From Victivallales bacterium (GTDB taxonomy: Bacteria; Verrucomicrobiota; Lentisphaeria; Victivallales; Victivallaceae), in NCBI GenBank assembly GCA_019038735.1, contig JAHOYW010000063.1, positions 1-15,286 of the forward strand: 15,286 nucleotides of DNA. The letters are read 5' to 3'. A program made the position numbers and the translations under genes. The first letter of the stretch is position 1. Each line of letters opens with the position of its first letter. Of the stretch, positions 1-6,799 are shown piece after piece. A model generated the notes under the pieces. The model saw only the letters and a list, made by a program, of their open reading frames with translations. It was not told the DNA's origin and searched no databases.

Positions 1-542
1 CCGCCAGTACCGACTCCCGCCACGAAAATATCGACATTACCCTCAAGTTCGTCCCATATTTCCGGTCCGGTTGTTTCGTAATGCACTTGTACATTGGCAG
101 GATTCTTGAATTGCTGCGGCATAAAAGCATTGTCATACTCGCTTAGTAGCTCACCGGCTTTTTCAATAGCTCCCCCCATACCCTCTATCGCCGGGGTCAA
201 AACTATTTCCGCTCCCAGATGACGCAAAAGATCTCTGCGTTCCTGCGACATTGATTCGGGCATTGTTATAATTAACTTATAGCCTTTCGCCGCCGCCGCC
301 ATCGCAAGTCCCAGACCTGTATTGCCGCTGGTCGGTTCGATAATCAATGATCCAGGGCGTAGTTTACCTTCTTTTTCCGCCACCTCAATCATTCCTACCG
401 CGATTCTATCTTTAATACTTGATGTTGGATTAAAAAATTCCATTTTGGCATAAATTTGCGCCGCTTCATCATTCAGACCGCCATGATACTTAACCAAAGG
501 AGTTTTTCCGACCGCGTGCGAAATATTTTCGTAAATTTTCAT
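1..542 (-). CDS. cysK: Cysteine synthase (O-acetylserine sulfhydrylase), 3'-truncated by the window edge
   Basis: PLP enzyme that makes L-cysteine from O-acetylserine and sulfide in the cytoplasm. About 180 N-terminal residues are present (family about 300-320) and the frame runs off the left edge. Visible motifs are NPTSSIKDR (residues 38-46, with K44 as the expected PLP Schiff-base lysine), the substrate loop TSGNTG (71-76), and the start of the phosphate-binding loop GVGTGG at the last readable codons. The ATG at 540-542 overlaps the TGA of the upstream Rrf2 regulator (539-541) in an ATGA arrangement, so the two are probably co-transcribed and translationally coupled. A cystathionine beta-synthase-like paralogue is possible because the C-terminal half is missing, but the motifs and lack of an N-terminal extension favour CysK. 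Confidence 0.9.
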   Translation of the reverse strand, partial: MKIYENISHAVGKTPLVKYHGGLNDEAAQIYAKMEFFNPTSSIKDRIAVGMIEVAEKEGKLRPGSLIIEPTSGNTGLGLAMAAAAKGYKLIITMPESMSQERRDLLRHLGAEIVLTPAIEGMGGAIEKAGELLSEYDNAFMPQQFKNPANVQVHYETTGPEIWDELEGNVDIFVAGVGTG

Positions 543-970
543 ATTACATATTCCTTTATTTCAGAGTTTAAATCAATAATTTTAGCTAAACTAAATTTTT
601 TTGCTTCCCGTTGAAAGCTTTCAGCAAGCATGTGCCACGAAGCTGATGTTTTGCATTTATCCAAATTTATACATCGCTTATCCTGATCCATACAGCTTAC
701 AAGCTCCAAAGTACCTTCAAACAACTCAATAAAATCCAGAATACTTACACTCTCAGGTGCAATATTCAGCTTGTAACCTCCTTGACAACCTCGTTCCGTA
801 ACAACCCAGCCGGCTTTACGAAATTTAATCATTATTTGCTCCATGTAAGGCTCTGATATACCCTGCACGCTGACAAGCTCTTTGCCTTTCACAGCTTTTC
901 CGTCCGGCAAAGCCTCTGCTAATTGCAGTATTATGCGCAGACCGTATCTGGTCTTTGTCGAGACTCTCAT
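539..970 (-). CDS. Rrf2-family transcriptional regulator (CymR/IscR-like) with three candidate Fe-S cysteines
   Basis: DNA-binding regulator of 143 aa. The N-terminus MRVSTKTRYGLRIILQLA is the typical Rrf2 start, followed by a winged helix (about 1-75) with ISEPYMEQIM recognition-helix features and the GCQGGYKL wing (61-68). C93, C100 and C106 lie in the region that holds the [2Fe-2S]/[4Fe-4S] ligands in IscR/NsrR-type members, and H113 follows, so this may be a cluster-bearing sensor. CymR of Bacillus, which controls cysteine metabolism together with CysK, lacks this triad. The gene overlaps cysK by 4 nt, which points to control of cysteine or sulfur supply, possibly through Fe-S status. A weak AAGG precedes the ATG at 968-970. 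The family is clear; the exact ligand is inference. Confidence 0.92.
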   Translation of the reverse strand: MRVSTKTRYGLRIILQLAEALPDGKAVKGKELVSVQGISEPYMEQIMIKFRKAGWVVTERGCQGGYKLNIAPESVSILDFIELFEGTLELVSCMDQDKRCINLDKCKTSASWHMLAESFQREAKKFSLAKIIDLNSEIKEYVI

Positions 971-990
971 ATTCTATGACCTTTTTTTGC

Positions 991-1036
991 AATGTTTACA
1001 TTATTACTAGGGTATATCCTGCAAGCTCAATGTCAA
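991..1036 (-). promoter_or_regulatory. Probable promoter/operator region of the Rrf2-cysK operon
   Basis: On the minus strand a TTGACA (1031-1036) lies upstream of AT-rich boxes, but no ideally spaced -10 follows: TATACC is 14 nt away and TAATAA farther. A perfect 12-bp palindrome AATGTTTACATT (991-1002) sits 21-32 nt before the start codon, and the adjacent ATACCCTAGTAAT resembles an IscR-type half-site. Non-ideal spacing with a nearby palindrome fits an autoregulated Rrf2 promoter. The assignment is tentative. Confidence 0.35.
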
Positions 1037-1100
1037 GTGTTTTTATCAAGAAAAGTCAATTTTATATTAGTTTTTTGTATGACATTAGCAAATAATAGCA

Positions 1101-1282
1101 ATTTGCAATCTAAGAGATAGTATCTCCGATGTAATATTTTTATGGAGGGCGAGACTCCGTCGAGCCGAGCATTAGCGACATTAGCGGCTCGACGGAGTCT
1201 CGCCCTCCAAGTGAAATTCGATAGTTGAGATTTTTTATACAGTCAAATTGATTGGTTGTTTACTAGCCTTTAGATTGCAAAT
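1101..1282. repeat. Composite palindromic intergenic element (13-bp outer inverted repeats)
   Basis: Perfect 13-bp inverted repeats, ATTTGCAATCTAA at 1101-1113 and its complement at 1270-1282, bracket 182 bp of otherwise non-coding DNA between the hcp terminator and the Rrf2 promoter. Inside are a small palindrome GAGATAGTATCTC (1114-1126) and a large GC-rich palindrome (1143-1209). I see no target-site duplication outside the repeats and no ORF. It could be a MITE-like or REP-like element, or a chance nesting of unrelated structures. Confidence 0.5.
1143..1209. repeat. GC-rich 25-bp perfect palindrome with 17-nt loop
   Basis: The left arm (1143-1167) and right arm (1185-1209) are exact reverse complements over 25 bp. 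The arms begin TGGAGGGCGAGACTCC and are 72% GC in an AT-rich setting. The loop region contains a short direct repeat, ATTAGCG-AC-ATTAGCG (1171-1186), which runs into the right arm. Neither side has a T-tract, so it is not a classical intrinsic terminator. Composition unlike its surroundings and perfect symmetry suggest a dispersed REP-like repeat. Confidence 0.85.
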
Positions 1283-1293
1283 CGGTATAAGAC

Positions 1294-1342
1294 AAAAAGA
1301 GGCACCTGCAAAAGCATCCTTGGATACTCCCGCAAGTGCCTC
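1294..1342 (-). terminator. Intrinsic terminator of the TetR-ferredoxin-ACT-hcp operon
   Basis: On the minus strand, 18 nt after the hcp stop codon, GAGGCACTTGC (1332-1342) pairs with GCAGGTGCCTC (1299-1309) with one G-U, and an ATCC-TT-GGAT sub-hairpin lies in the loop. A TTTTT tract (1294-1298) follows directly. This is a convincing Rho-independent terminator. Confidence 0.85.
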
Positions 1343-1360
1343 GAGAGGGGGTCTAAACGA

Positions 1361-2986
1361 TTATTTCCCAGCCATCATTGCTTCGATGTCTGCTTTCACT
1401 TCACCCGTAGGTTTAATATCGAAGTTTTCAACTAAAACTTTGACAACATTTGGAGAAAGGAATGCCGGGAGAGTTGGTCCAAGACGAATACCTTTGACTC
1501 CGAGATAAAGCAGTGCCAGCAATACGATGACCGCTTTCTGTTCGTACCAGCCGATGTCAAATGAGATCGGCAGATCGTTAATATCTTCCAGTTCAAAGAC
1601 TTCTTTCAGTTTCAAGGCGATAACCGCGAGAGAATAGCTGTCGTTACATTGTCCAGCATCAAGAACGCGTGGAATTCCGCCTATATCGCCAAGTTTCAAT
1701 TTATTATAACGATATTTAGCACAACCCGCCGTCAGGATAATAGTATCTTCCGGCAGTTGTTCGGCTACTTCCGTGAAATAGCTTCTGCTTTTCTGACGTC
1801 CGTCACAGCCAGCCATGACTACAAAACGTTTGACCGCGCCTGATTTAACCGCGCCGACAACAGTGTCCGCTAATGCCATGACCTGATTATGAGCAAATCC
1901 ACCAACAATAGAACCAGTTTCGATTTCTACCGGAGACTGACATGTTTTGGCTAGTTCAATGATTTCGCTGAAATCTTTAGTTCCGCCGTCCGTACGGTCG
2001 GCAATGTGCTTCACGTCTGGATAGCCAGTCGCGCCAGTAGTAAAGATTCTATCTTTATAAGCATCTTTGACTGGAACAATACAGTTGGTAGTCATCAGGA
2101 TAGGACCGTTGAATGAAGTAAATTCTTCGGCTTGCTTCCACCATGCGTTACCATAGTTACCAACCAGATTGTCATATTTCTTGAATGCCGGATAGTAGTT
2201 AGCAGGAAGCATTTCACTATGCGTATAAACATCCACGCCAGTTCCCGCAGTCTGCTTGAGTAATTCTTCCATATCCTTGAGATCATGACCGGAAATGAGA
2301 ATACCAGGTTTATCACTGACTCCAATATTGACTTCAGATATTTCAGGATTTCCATAAGCACCAGTATTAGCCGCATCCAGCAAAGCCATGGTAGTAACGC
2401 CAAACTCTCCAGCTTTAAGGACTAAAGCGACCAATTCATCTGCTGACAATTCTTTGTCCAAAGCAGCGAGACCTTCCACCATAAAGGCATAAATAGTGTC
2501 ATCTTCTTTACCCAGCATTTCCGCATGGTGCGCGTAAGCGGCCATACCTTTCAAACCGTAAGTCAATAATGAACGTAAAGAACGTACATCTTCGTTTTCT
2601 GTTGACAGAACGCCAACACTTACTGCCTTCGCGGCGTATTCCGCAGGAGTACCACTCCAAGTAACACACTCCGGCACTGAACAAGCACAAGTGCCCTCAC
2701 ATTTTACTTTATCACGCAATGCTAATACTTCAGTAATAATTGCTGAAATAGCATCATTATCAAAGTTGGCATTTGTAATAGTTACAAATAATGAACGCGT
2801 AATCAGTTCGCCAATCTCTTTATCATTGGCTATTCCTTTACGATCGGCGACAGTTGCGAGACCTCTTAAGGCAAAGATCAACAAATCCTGCAGATTGGCT
2901 GTTTCTTCTTTTTTCCCGCACATTCCTGCGACAGTACAGCCCGTATTTTTACAGGTCTCCTGACATTGATAACAAAACATACTCAT
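1361..2986 (-). CDS. hcp: Hybrid cluster protein (hydroxylamine reductase / NO-related oxidoreductase)
   Basis: Cytoplasmic Fe-S protein of 541 aa that reduces hydroxylamine in vitro and acts in nitric-oxide/nitrosative stress in characterised bacteria. The N-terminal cluster motif is C5-x2-C8-x8-C17-x5-C23, the short spacing typical of anaerobe-type class I Hcp. The expected hybrid-cluster ligands are all present: H234 (SGHD), E258 (THSEML), C302 (TTNC), C394 (AGCDGR, persulfide Cys), C422 (TAGCAKYR), C447 (AGQC), and E482/K484 (WYEQKAV). The length fits the full class I form with its helical bundle. A GGAG sits 8 nt before the ATG. It is the last gene of a four-gene operon, 40 bp after the small ACT-like gene, and an intrinsic terminator follows. 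No Hcr-type reductase is adjacent; the operon's ferredoxin-domain protein is the likely redox partner (inference). Confidence 0.97.
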   Translation of the reverse strand: MSMFCYQCQETCKNTGCTVAGMCGKKEETANLQDLLIFALRGLATVADRKGIANDKEIGELITRSLFVTITNANFDNDAISAIITEVLALRDKVKCEGTCACSVPECVTWSGTPAEYAAKAVSVGVLSTENEDVRSLRSLLTYGLKGMAAYAHHAEMLGKEDDTIYAFMVEGLAALDKELSADELVALVLKAGEFGVTTMALLDAANTGAYGNPEISEVNIGVSDKPGILISGHDLKDMEELLKQTAGTGVDVYTHSEMLPANYYPAFKKYDNLVGNYGNAWWKQAEEFTSFNGPILMTTNCIVPVKDAYKDRIFTTGATGYPDVKHIADRTDGGTKDFSEIIELAKTCQSPVEIETGSIVGGFAHNQVMALADTVVGAVKSGAVKRFVVMAGCDGRQKSRSYFTEVAEQLPEDTIILTAGCAKYRYNKLKLGDIGGIPRVLDAGQCNDSYSLAVIALKLKEVFELEDINDLPISFDIGWYEQKAVIVLLALLYLGVKGIRLGPTLPAFLSPNVVKVLVENFDIKPTGEVKADIEAMMAGK

Positions 2987-3026
2987 GTTTTATCTCCTTT
3001 TTATGGGTTTATTTTATTTAAAAAAA

Positions 3027-3284
3027 TTAGCTATCAAATTTTAATGTAACTAATTTGCTGCTTACGCCTTTAATCAATTCAAGCTTGCGTTTGAGTTCTT
3101 CAAGCTGTGCATCTTCCCCGACCAGTTCACAGATAATTAATCCGTGTTCTGAACAATCTTTTTGGACACCTTCATGCAAGCCCAGTCTAGTCTTTATCAA
3201 ACATCCCCACGCAGTAAGAGTTTTTTGTACATTTACTGCGGCGTCTTTACGATGATCAACTAAAATCAACAATACGTTTTTCAT
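3027..3284 (-). CDS. Small ACT/NikR-C-like ferredoxin-fold protein (resembles TM1266-type putative regulators)
   Basis: An 85-aa protein. The chosen start is the ATG at 3282-3284, because AGGAG (3294-3298) lies 9 nt from it but only 3 nt from the in-frame ATG at 3288-3290. The pattern (a hydrophobic strand VLLILVDHR, then a helix VQKTLTAWG, a strand with RLGLHEG, GLIICELVGE, a helix EELKRKLELI, and GVSSKLVTLKF) fits a beta-alpha-beta-beta-alpha-beta ACT/NikR-C fold. Similar small proteins are annotated as putative regulators next to iron-only hydrogenase genes (family resemblance from memory, not searched). No DNA-binding domain is present. It lies between the ferredoxin-domain gene and hcp, so it probably modulates or senses a ligand for this redox module. 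One Cys and several His could bind metal. Function is not established. Confidence 0.75.
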   Translation of the reverse strand: MKNVLLILVDHRKDAAVNVQKTLTAWGCLIKTRLGLHEGVQKDCSEHGLIICELVGEDAQLEELKRKLELIKGVSSKLVTLKFDS

Positions 3285-3319
3285 AATCATTTACTCCTTT
3301 TTTGGGTTATATGTTTATT

Positions 3320-4153
3320 TTAGACGATTATTTCACCACTAAGTGATATAACATCAACGTTTACATCCAAGTCTTTCCCTGATGCCGCCAAAGCTTTACG
3401 AACAACCATTTCAGTACCGCCGCAGCATGGAACTTCCATTCTGACAATTGTAACTGATTTAATGCTCTTCTGTCTAAAAAGTTCAGTCAGCTTTTCAAGA
3501 TAAATATCCATGGAATTATCAAGTTTCGGACAGAAAGTGATGACCATTTTTCCTTTCAAATAATGTCGGTGAAAATCTCCGAAAGAATATGGAACACAAT
3601 CTGCTGAAATCAAAAGATCCGCATCGTCAAAGTAAGCCGCCATCGGATTTATCAAATGCAGTTGAATCGGCCATTGACGCAATTCAGATGCGATCGCAGT
3701 GCTTGCGGTTTCAGCTTCAGCCGCCGGTTTACGACTGAGCAATTTAGCTAAAGTTCCCGGACAGCCGCCGCCACATGCTTTTGGAGCTTGTTCATTCCAA
3801 TCAGGTACTTCAACATTACTGGCTTTTAAAGCATCGAGCGCGATCTGGAGAAGTTTAGTTTCCTTATGATCTTTCAAATGTTTTAAATGTGCCTTGATAG
3901 TGTTTGCGCCTTTAGGAATGATATTTTTCAGCATAACTGTTTGTTCGTCATACGCTTCCGCTTCACGTTCAACAGTTTTTATCGCTCCCAAGGGGCATTC
4001 GCCAATACAGGCACCAAGTCCGTCACAGAAAAGATCACTAATCAAGCGGGCCTTACCATCAATAACCTGCAAAGCACCTTCCGGACAGTTGGGAATACAT
4101 TCACCGCAACCATTACATTTTTCTTCATCAATTTCTATAATTTGTCTTTTCAT
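3320..4153 (-). CDS. Ferredoxin-domain iron-sulfur protein of the hcp operon
   Basis: A 277-aa cytoplasmic electron-transfer protein. Residues 1-60 form a bacterial-ferredoxin-like domain. Cluster 1 is a full C13-x2-C16-x2-C19-x3-C23-P motif. The second motif is irregular, with C43-x5-C49-x3-C53 (FCDGLGACIGECP), so only three canonical ligands are visible. Further Cys motifs follow: CGGGC (127-131), C186 in SADCVP, C208, and the C243-C244 pair in VPCCGG. The C-terminal half (about 165-277) holds the segments SADCVPYSFGDFHRHYLKGK and MEVPCCGGTEM, which I recall as conserved in ferredoxin proteins near hcp. It starts 11 bp after the TetR gene, and the SD AGGG overlaps the TetR stop, suggesting coupling. 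Likely electron donor or maturation partner for Hcp (inference). Confidence 0.85.
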   Translation of the reverse strand: MKRQIIEIDEEKCNGCGECIPNCPEGALQVIDGKARLISDLFCDGLGACIGECPLGAIKTVEREAEAYDEQTVMLKNIIPKGANTIKAHLKHLKDHKETKLLQIALDALKASNVEVPDWNEQAPKACGGGCPGTLAKLLSRKPAAEAETASTAIASELRQWPIQLHLINPMAAYFDDADLLISADCVPYSFGDFHRHYLKGKMVITFCPKLDNSMDIYLEKLTELFRQKSIKSVTIVRMEVPCCGGTEMVVRKALAASGKDLDVNVDVISLSGEIIV

Positions 4154-4164
4154 TTTTCTAATCC

Positions 4165-4743
4165 CTATTTTAATATTTTCTTTTCAGCTTCCCAAAGTTT
4201 TTTACCTTCTTCAAGAAGGTCAAACCGACATCCGCTCAAGCCCCATTGTTTTATCAAGAGCCTCATTGGACCAAAAATTATTCTGAATAACGCAATCGAA
4301 TCAATGTCATCACGAATCTCTCCAAGCTTTTGCCCCGCTGATATTACCTTATGCATCTCATCTTTATGTGAATGCATGATGTTTAACACTTTTTTTGAAA
4401 GTTGTTCATCATCCTGAAAATTCTCTTCCGCAAACATTAATTTAGATAAGTTGGGATTTTCAACACATCTTCTGTATCTATCCAAAAGAAAAAATTCGAT
4501 TTTATCTAAAGAACTCAAGTCTTTTATTTCTTCTGAATTAAGTACATCAGTAGCAATTAACTCAAATGAATCAAGTATTGTCATCAGGATTTCAAATTTA
4601 TTTTTGAAATGACGATAAATAGCAGGTTCAGAAATTCCAATAGTCTGAGCAATATTCTTTATCGTCAGATTTTGAATTCCCTTATCCGCTATCAAGGAAA
4701 CTGATACATTTATTATTTCCTGCTGCCTTGCTGTCAAATCCAT
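4165..4743 (-). CDS. TetR/AcrR-family repressor heading the hcp operon
   Basis: A 192-aa regulator. Residues about 6-52 form the TetR N-terminal HTH (QQEIINVSVSLIADKGIQNL, then the recognition-helix segment ISEPAIYRHFKNK). The remainder is a helical ligand-binding/dimerisation domain with no recognisable effector signature and only two Cys. It is the first gene of the operon TetR-ferredoxin-ACT-hcp. A near-consensus sigma-70 promoter with a palindrome overlapping its -10 box lies 13-59 bp upstream, so autorepression and control of hcp are likely. The SD is probably AAGG 8 nt upstream; a second AAGG abuts the ATG. Effector unknown; NO or another redox-related signal is a guess from context. 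Confidence 0.92.
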   Translation of the reverse strand: MDLTARQQEIINVSVSLIADKGIQNLTIKNIAQTIGISEPAIYRHFKNKFEILMTILDSFELIATDVLNSEEIKDLSSLDKIEFFLLDRYRRCVENPNLSKLMFAEENFQDDEQLSKKVLNIMHSHKDEMHKVISAGQKLGEIRDDIDSIALFRIIFGPMRLLIKQWGLSGCRFDLLEEGKKLWEAEKKILK

Positions 4744-4755
4744 CCTTAAAACCTT

Positions 4756-4775
4756 GTTAGTTAATGCTCACTAAC
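4756..4775 (-). promoter_or_regulatory. Candidate TetR operator
   Basis: On the minus strand GTTAGTGAGCATTAACTAAC has exact 6-bp inverted arms (GTTAGT/ACTAAC) around an 8-nt centre. It overlaps the last two bases of the -10 box and extends over the expected transcription start, the classic place for a TetR repressor to bind its own promoter. Confidence 0.7.
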
Positions 4776-4802
4776 TATATATCGTCAATCAAGAACTGTC
4801 AA
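4774..4802 (-). promoter_or_regulatory. Sigma-70-type promoter of the TetR-hcp operon
   Basis: TTGACA (-35, 4797-4802) and TATAGT (-10, 4774-4779) are separated by exactly 17 nt on the minus strand, about 30 nt upstream of the TetR start codon. This is the best sigma-70 match in the window. Confidence 0.8.
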
Positions 4803-4909
4803 CATTTTTTTAAACTTTTTTTAATAAAACCACTTATTTTATTATGGACAAACTCCTTGCAATCAGACTTATCCTCTTTATTATGAACATTTTAGTAAGA
4901 TAAATAAAA

Positions 4910-6109
4910 TTATTTAGCATGAGCAATTTCAAGTGCCTTTTTTGCCAGTTTTTCACCTAGCTCAGTCGCTTCCTGCAAAACTTCCTCAGTCGGTACAAAC
5001 TGGCATTGCAGTGGTTCTTCGGACAATAATTCGCAATTCATAGCAGTTAAATATTCCATTATCGCGTGTGCGCCGCCCTTCTTTGCCCAACCGTATGAGC
5101 CAAAAGCGACCGCGGCTTTAGATTCAGGAGCCAGCCCTTTTAGATAAGTCAGTGCTTGAGCTACTTTCGGCATCATTCCTTTATTTAAAGTCGGAGAGCC
5201 TACTGCCATCACCGCACAATCAATAACTTCATCAGCCAATTCTGTAATATTAGTGCTCTTTAAATCATGTTTCTTAACACAAACTCCATCTTGTCTGGCT
5301 CCTTCATAAATCGCGTCAGCCAGTTTCTCAGTACTTTTCCACATGGAATCAAAGAATATCAAGACTTTTGGCTCAGCCTTGCAGACAATCCAGCGTTTAT
5401 AAGCTTCAATTATTGTTCCCAGATTCTTCCGCCAGATAATTCCATGACTTGGCGCGATCATCTCAATATCGAGTCCGGCAGCTCGTTCCAGAACTTTGCC
5501 AACCTGTTTTCCGTAAAGCATAATAATATTGGCGTAATAAGTTTTTGCTTCCTGCATGACTTCGTCCATAGGAACTTCATCGTCAAAATGTTCTGATCGG
5601 GCATAGTGCTGTCCGAAAGCATCCATTGAAAACAAGAGTTTTTCTTCCGGGATGTAGGTAAACATTGATTCAGGCCAATGCGCCATTGGGGTATTCATAA
5701 AGGTCAAAGTATGAGAACCCAGTGAGATTTGACTTGCTTCGTCAACTATTTTGAACTTCCATTTTGCAGTATCATAATACATGGATAAAGTTTTCTGGCA
5801 CTTTGCGTTACAGACTAATTCCGCGTTTACACATGCTTCCATTAAGACCGGTAAAGAGCCTGAATGATCAGGTTCAGCGTGGTTGCACACCACATAATCA
5901 ACTTTATCAAGAGCCGCAATCATAGCGATATTAGCGAGCAAATGCTTAGCATAGAGAGCTTTTACCGAATCAATCACCGCGATTTTTTCATCTTTTATCA
6001 TATAAGCATTATAAGAACTGCCGCGACTGGTACGATAACCGTGAAAATCTCTTATATCCCAATCCGTATATCCAACCCAATAAATATCTTTCTTAAGTTC
6101 TACTTTCAT
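4910..6109 (-). CDS. fprA: Flavodiiron protein (A-type flavoprotein, rubredoxin:O2/NO oxidoreductase)
   Basis: A 399-aa cytoplasmic enzyme that reduces O2 to water and/or NO to N2O, normally with electrons from rubredoxin. The N-terminal metallo-beta-lactamase-like diiron domain has H77-x-E79-x-D81-H82 (NHAEPDHSG), H144 (MAHWPE), D163 (SMDAFG) and H222 (PSHG), the full ligand set of the family. The C-terminal flavodoxin domain (about 247-395) begins KVLIFFDSMWKSTEKLA with the FMN-phosphate loop, followed by GSPTLNKG and GSYGWAKKGG. There is no fused rubredoxin or flavin reductase domain, so it relies on the rubredoxin encoded upstream in the same operon. It starts 15 bp after pgl with an AGGA 7 nt before the ATG. 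It is last in the ten-gene run, and no good terminator is seen before the next operon's promoter. O2 versus NO preference cannot be read from the sequence. Confidence 0.96.
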   Translation of the reverse strand: MKVELKKDIYWVGYTDWDIRDFHGYRTSRGSSYNAYMIKDEKIAVIDSVKALYAKHLLANIAMIAALDKVDYVVCNHAEPDHSGSLPVLMEACVNAELVCNAKCQKTLSMYYDTAKWKFKIVDEASQISLGSHTLTFMNTPMAHWPESMFTYIPEEKLLFSMDAFGQHYARSEHFDDEVPMDEVMQEAKTYYANIIMLYGKQVGKVLERAAGLDIEMIAPSHGIIWRKNLGTIIEAYKRWIVCKAEPKVLIFFDSMWKSTEKLADAIYEGARQDGVCVKKHDLKSTNITELADEVIDCAVMAVGSPTLNKGMMPKVAQALTYLKGLAPESKAAVAFGSYGWAKKGGAHAIMEYLTAMNCELLSEEPLQCQFVPTEEVLQEATELGEKLAKKALEIAHAK

Positions 6110-6124
6110 TTTTGTATCCTATTT

Positions 6125-6799
6125 TTATGTTTTTATAGTAGTTGCAAACCATATTATTTTTTTAGATTTCACCATTGTCGCGGGAAACTCTTTCCCACTA
6201 CTTAATAATTCCTTTTTCTTTTTACCTTTAAGTAAAAATAAAACCATTTCCGAATCCGCAATCGCCGGATAGGTCAGCGTTACCCTTGGGACTTCCGCTT
6301 GTACCGCAAGCACCAATTTTTCTTTTTCGTGCAAAGCCTCAGAACCAGGAAAGAGAGATGCTGTATGTCCATCTTCCCCCATTCCAAGCAGAACAAGATC
6401 AAAAAGTTTTTTTCTCCTGTTATTGATTTTAAATTTATTTAATTCCTCAGCATAGCTGATTGCCGCCTCTTCCGGCGACAATTCTGTTTTTATGCGATGA
6501 ATATTTTCCAGCGCCACCGAAGCTTGTCTCAGAAAGGCATTCATAGCATTGCCGTAATTGCTCCTGTTGTCCAGTTTATCCACGCAGCGTTCATCGCTCC
6601 AGAAAAAATCTGTTTTATTCCATGGAAACTGCAAATCGAGAAGTTTACGATAAAGCGGCAGCGGAGTTTCTCCACCCGCCAGCACCAAAGCAAAGCTCCC
6701 TGAATATGATATTGCCTTTTCTGCGCTTTTGCAAATTAATTCCGCGGCAGCAGCATACATTTCTTCTTCAACAGGAAAATAATCTACTCTTTTTTGCAT
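6125..6799 (-). CDS. pgl: 6-phosphogluconolactonase (DevB type)
   Basis: A 224-aa cytoplasmic enzyme that hydrolyses 6-phosphogluconolactone, the product of Zwf. Motifs of the DevB/NagB-like family are AGGETP (41-46, the usual GGSTP with Glu replacing Ser), WSDERCV (67-73), SNYGNA (80-85) and LGMGEDGHTASLFPGS (138-153). Length is normal. The start overlaps the 3' end of zwf by 16 bp, giving translational coupling, and an AGGA lies 11 nt upstream inside zwf. Close coupling with zwf confirms the oxidative pentose-phosphate role; no 6-phosphogluconate dehydrogenase gene is in the window. Confidence 0.95.
   Translation of the reverse strand: MQKRVDYFPVEEEMYAAAAELICKSAEKAISYSGSFALVLAGGETPLPLYRKLLDLQFPWNKTDFFWSDERCVDKLDNRSNYGNAMNAFLRQASVALENIHRIKTELSPEEAAISYAEELNKFKINNRRKKLFDLVLLGMGEDGHTASLFPGSEALHEKEKLVLAVQAEVPRVTLTYPAIADSEMVLFLLKGKKKKELLSSGKEFPATMVKSKKIIWFATTIKT

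Noticed and set aside
2095..2403. Open frame in another minus-strand phase inside hcp
   Set aside because: It falls wholly within the hybrid-cluster ligand region of hcp and has no recognisable domain.
3887..4417. Long open frames on the plus strand opposite the ferredoxin and TetR genes
   Set aside because: They lie antisense to genes with clear family motifs, lack a Shine-Dalgarno site and encode Phe/Ser-rich sequences typical of reverse-strand shadows.
4821..4850. AT-only stem after fprA, considered as its terminator
   Set aside because: The stem is all A/T apart from the loop, and the minus strand continues with A residues rather than T residues. I would not call it a terminator.
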